6,818 nucleotides of DNA from Legionellales bacterium UBA4722 (GTDB lineage: Bacteria; Pseudomonadota; Gammaproteobacteria; DSM-16500): contig DHJK01000039.1 in assembly GCA_002404295.1 (NCBI GenBank), positions 757 to 7,574 on the forward strand, written 5' to 3'. Of the stretch, positions 5,101-6,818 are shown in pieces. Under the pieces are notes generated by a model. The model did no database searches and was not told the DNA's origin. It worked only from the letters and a program-made list of their open reading frames with translations. The translations under genes were made by a program, and so were the position numbers. Each line of letters opens with the position of its first letter. Position 1 is the first letter of the stretch.

Positions 5101-6818
5101 AAATTGTGCCACCACTCGTTGTGACATTGCTAGAAAAATTAGTGGGTGTTGGAAAGATTGATGGATTGTAATATAGATTAACTGCGCCACCGCCACTCAT
5201 ATTAATTTGTGATGTAATACCGGAAAATGCAATGGTACCGATTCCAGTGCCTGTATTATCTGCTTTCAATGTAAGGCTGCCGCCTGATGAATTGCTAATC
5301 GATGCATTCATAATAATATTCTGAAATGCACTTAATGTTAAGGTATTCGGATTACTCCAAGTTATACTATCTGCGACAGTAATATCACCTGCTTGTAATC
5401 CACCTGAACCTGTTTGAACTAATACATTCGCATTCAGTAATGCAGTTTGTAAATCAGCGACTGTGAGTATTGAATTGTCTACGTTTGAAGTATAAATATT
5501 TCCAGAATTATCTACGGTAGACGGACCTGCTATTTGAATCGTTAAATTTTCAGGGTCAAGCAACAATCTACCCGTTAGACCATGCGCTGCAGTTAAATCA
5601 ATAGTACCATGAAATTTTAATGATTTATGTCCTGATACTTCTGCAAAACCACCATCTCCACTTAAAGCGCCGCCTGTTGCTGAAATATGTCCTGCATACG
5701 TTGTCACTTTATCTGACCAAACGATAATTTTTCCGCCATGACCATATTGCAAAGCATTCGCTTTAATGAGAACACCTAAATTTATTGTTGTATTTAACGC
5801 ATTAGGTTCAACTCCTAAACCCTGAAGATTGCCACCTATTAAAATTTCACCGCCTCCTGCAAAACCACTTGCATCAATCACAGTTGGTGCATCAATGACA
5901 ATATTTTTACCTATAATCGTTACTTTACCGCCTTTTTCGTTTGTGCTTATACCTGAGACATCCAATTTGCCTGCGACATGCACTACACCCGCACTAGCCG
6001 ATAAAATAATTTCACCATTATGCTCACTCACAGATTGAGCTTGCGCAACGCCTACCATATTGATGGCATTATCAAGAGTCGTACTAGCCGTTTTTGCAGT
6101 TATTAAAATTCGCCCGCCATTCGCCATAATTTGGCCCGAATTGCTGACACCATTTTTTAATGCAACACCATTCTGATCAACACCCGCACTCCTTGCATCG
6201 CCATCCACAACAAAGCTAATGAGTTGATTACCAGAAAAAGTAATTGTGAATTGGCTGCCTGAAGCTAAAATGACAGAACCTAACGTTGCTTGAATTAAAC
6301 CTCTATTTGAGACAGAAGCGCCCAAGAAAGCAACTAAACCATTTTGTGATGCTATAATACTACCTTCATTGATGATGGATCCATAATATTGCGAAGGTAG
6401 ATCAAAAATATAGTTTCCTGCTAGAAAGTTTTGATTGGTAATATCTGATGTAGATGCGATGATGCCAGCGACATCCACACGTGATCCAGGACCAAAATAA
6501 ATTCCTGCTTGATTCACTAAAATAATTTGTCCATTAGATGTGAGAGTTCCCAAAATTTGTGATGCGCCTTGACTGGGATTAATACGATTAAGAGCCACTG
6601 AGCTCGCGTTAGGTTGAATAAATTGTGTTTTTTCACTCGCACCAATATTAAAACTTTGCCAACTGAGTATTGCCTTATCGCTTACTTGATTAATCTGTAC
6701 TGTATTCGCAGAGGGAGTTGTAATGGTAGCGCTACCTGCTTCAACTTGACCACCTACAGGGTTAGCTGCAGCACTCGAAGTCAAAACCATAAGAGTGATC
6801 TTGCCCCAGCAAAGTAGA
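2123..6818 (-). CDS. TpsA-type exoprotein (filamentous haemagglutinin N-domain), 5' end outside the window
   Basis: Large surface or secreted adhesin of the two-partner (type Vb) pathway, normally exported by a TpsB outer-membrane pore. Residues are numbered from the internal Met at 6790; the frame stays open to the window edge (LLCWGKITL before that Met), so the start lies further right. Residues 1-9 finish a signal peptide, with likely cleavage after AAA. Residues 12 to about 270 are the TPS domain (GGQVEAGSATI, SWQSFNIG, VALNRI, QILGTLTSNGQI, YFGPGSRVDVAGIIAS). To about 560: glycine-rich beta-helix-like sequence. Residues 639-920: GLUG repeats. Residues 921-979: SFWD...GKTTAEM...WGIVNGVIYPYL linker, commonly found after GLUG repeats. 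Residues 980-1327: four MBG/YDG repeats. Residues 1328-1457: Asn/Ser/Thr-rich stalk. A strong transmembrane helix at about 1458-1480 and a 75-residue tail follow, which is unusual. TAA at 2125-2123. No TpsB is in the window. Confidence 0.93.
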   Translation of the reverse strand, partial: LLCWGKITLMVLTSSAAANPVGGQVEAGSATITTPSANTVQINQVSDKAILSWQSFNIGASEKTQFIQPNASSVALNRINPSQGASQILGTLTSNGQIILVNQAGIYFGPGSRVDVAGIIASTSDITNQNFLAGNYIFDLPSQYYGSIINEGSIIASQNGLVAFLGASVSNRGLIQATLGSVILASGSQFTITFSGNQLISFVVDGDARSAGVDQNGVALKNGVSNSGQIMANGGRILITAKTASTTLDNAINMVGVAQAQSVSEHNGEIILSASAGVVHVAGKLDVSGISTNEKGGKVTIIGKNIVIDAPTVIDASGFAGGGEILIGGNLQGLGVEPNALNTTINLGVLIKANALQYGHGGKIIVWSDKVTTYAGHISATGGALSGDGGFAEVSGHKSLKFHGTIDLTAAHGLTGRLLLDPENLTIQIAGPSTVDNSGNIYTSNVDNSILTVADLQTALLNANVLVQTGSGGLQAGDITVADSITWSNPNTLTLSAFQNIIMNASISNSSGGSLTLKADNTGTGIGTIAFSGITSQINMSGGGAVNLYYNPSIFPTPTNFSSNVTTSGGTIFTPYMLVNTLTNLQNMNNNLTGNYALGTNIDASATSEWNAGAGFVPISTSAANFTGQFDGQSHIIDRLTIFLPLADSVGLFGYVNSSGMIQNIGLTNMTITGLTNVGGLIGFDAAGIVNNAYSTGTVTSGADSSNVGGLVGFSGSNVINSYSTATVLAGATSNYIGGLVGRAGASINTSYHATGSVTAGATSAFVGGLTGYSVGSISHAYNTGPVFIGATGSSNVGGLIGYSVGNVYYSYNTGAVTAGAAVTNVGGLVGYGFGTINNSYSTGLIVTGATGSSNIGGLVGFAGNNVNNSYSNSSISGGAANNNVGGLVGQNNAIISNSYSTGSVAAGAGSAFLGGLVGLNNATVNNSFWDIQTSAQLASAGGAGKTTAEMMQQTTFCPSGNCSGDLTHFDFATNWGIVNGVIYPYLIPATLTYAANTGNMTYGGVIPFFSGIITGFVGSETLSTATTGSLSFTTLATANSNVGNYSINGSGLTANNGNYVFTQSASNATALTINPATLTYDANTETMTYGSTVPPLSGAVTGFVNSQTQASATTGTLLFTSPATFNSNVGTYSISGSGLTANNGNYIFSQAAGNATDFSITQAALTLTATNQSKTYGDTLTLGTSAFIPVGLQNSETVGSVTLTSSGASSLANVSSSPYAIAPSAATGGTFTASNYSISYVDGILTVNPATLIYNANTGTMTYGSTVPPLSGTVAGFVNSQTQASATTGILAFTSLATSSSNVGNYEINGSGLTANNGNYIFSQAASNATALTITPATPVVPVVDPVIVSTIASNPNLELIPNILSPETTINNGTNNGSPDITIINNTDFSLGGQSLTFIDTSLSNASGILSNNSLGSYAGTVMSTLLNDNIKLSNTVIYSLLENNTVSQSNIITFISKDSKNINTSLFLAGLLILIITLLAMRLLTIIARKNNVLAENATTSLHDYYNEATVAHVINGDAIPIEHLITTNYIFKGNNWVIESPYSEFVLLKIIPAKIGLIPV
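2351..2419 (-). other. C-terminal transmembrane helix of the exoprotein
   Basis: Residues about 1458-1480 (TSLFLAGLLILIITLLAM, then RLLTII) form one uninterrupted hydrophobic segment followed by ARKNN. The 75 residues after it (to 2126) are of mixed character with no repeat and no family I recognise. By the positive-inside rule the tail would be cytoplasmic if the helix sits in the inner membrane. Confidence 0.75.
2810..3853 (-). repeat. Four tandem 87-residue MBG/YDG-type repeats
   Basis: Residues 980-1066, 1067-1153, 1154-1240 and 1241-1327 are four back-to-back units of exactly 87 residues (261 bp each). Units 1, 2 and 4 follow PATLTY.ANT..MTYG...P.LSG...GFV, then ATTG.L.FT, then GSGLTANNGNY.F.Q...NAT, the MBG pattern. 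Unit 3 is the divergent YDG/MBG kind (SKTYGDTLTLGTSAF, GLQNSETVGSVTLTSSGA, ASNYSISYVDGILTV). These are immunoglobulin-like or beta-grasp-like surface domains that typically extend adhesins. Confidence 0.9.
4025..4876 (-). repeat. GLUG-type tandem repeats in the exoprotein
   Basis: Residues 639-922 contain ten copies of a roughly 29-residue unit with the pattern [N/Y/F][V/I]GGL[V/I]G...I.NSYSTG.V..GA. The motif cores are VGLFG, then NVGGLIG, NVGGLVG, YIGGLVG, FVGGLTG, NVGGLIG, NVGGLVG, NIGGLVG, NVGGLVG and FLGGLVG. The first copy is degenerate (INIGLTN-like, without STG) and the last runs into SFWD. GLUG repeats are known from IgA-peptidase-like and adhesin proteins and probably stack as a beta-solenoid. 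Confidence 0.9.
5981..6757 (-). other. TPS secretion domain of the exoprotein
   Basis: Residues 12 to about 270 match the haemagglutination-activity/TPS domain that is recognised by the POTRA domains of TpsB and folds as a right-handed beta-helix. Visible hallmarks are GGQVEAGSATI at its start, SWQSFNIG, SVALNRI, GTLTSNGQIILVN and IYFGPGSRVDVAGIIAS. The position of the classical NPNGI motif reads NQAGI (93-97). The C-terminal limit is approximate. Confidence 0.88.
6764..6818 (-). other. Signal peptide end of the exoprotein, cut by the window edge
   Basis: The last visible residues before the mature protein are LLCWGKITLMVLTSSAAA followed by NPVGGQVEAGS. A lysine, a short hydrophobic run and AAA before the cleavage point are the late part of a Sec signal peptide. 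The Met at 6790 would leave only nine residues without a positive charge, too few for a signal peptide, so it is unlikely to be the start. Many TpsA proteins have long signal peptides, so the true start probably lies a few dozen codons to the right. Confidence 0.75.

Noticed and set aside
5829..6038. Plus-strand frame opposite the beta-helix region
   Set aside because: It is antisense to the exoprotein and proline-rich for the same reason; a shadow.
6614..6817. Plus-strand frame opposite the TPS domain
   Set aside because: It overlaps the conserved TPS domain on the other strand and has no recognisable features.

Overview
The window is AT-rich with one GC-rich inverted repeat at its left end. 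Both intact genes are on the minus strand. The larger one encodes a two-partner-secretion (type Vb) exoprotein, which implies a Gram-negative bacterium. AT-rich codon use, an IS3-type relic and a large hypothetical membrane protein would fit an AT-rich gammaproteobacterium, possibly of the Legionellales kind. That placement is a guess; no rRNA or other marker gene is present.

Layout, left to right. Positions 1-199 hold two 61-bp, nearly perfect, GC-rich inverted arms around a 77-bp AT-rich core. This is a MITE-like or REP-like element, and its left limit may lie outside the window. Positions 251-1786 (minus) encode a 511-residue protein with a central pair of hydrophobic segments and no family I recognise. 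Positions 1852-2082 (plus) are the decayed 3' end of an IS3-family element: the last 59 or so residues of the DDE transposase plus the right terminal repeat. Positions 2123-6818 (minus) are a TpsA-type exoprotein whose reading frame runs off the right edge, so its true start is outside the window.

The exoprotein reads, from its N terminus: end of a signal peptide, TPS secretion domain, beta-helix-like region, about ten GLUG-type repeats, a linker with the protein's only cysteine pair, four tandem MBG/YDG-type repeats of exactly 87 residues each, an Asn/Ser/Thr-rich stalk, a strong hydrophobic helix, and a tail of about 75 residues. The first part is standard for surface adhesins exported through a TpsB outer-membrane pore. 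The C-terminal helix followed by Arg and Lys and a tail is not usual for TpsA proteins and is the most interesting point in the window. No TpsB gene lies here; it could be to the right, upstream of the exoprotein gene.

Nothing links the two intact genes functionally. They are separated by the IS relic, and the smaller gene has its own plausible ribosome binding site and promoter. No rRNA, tRNA, CRISPR array or riboswitch was seen.
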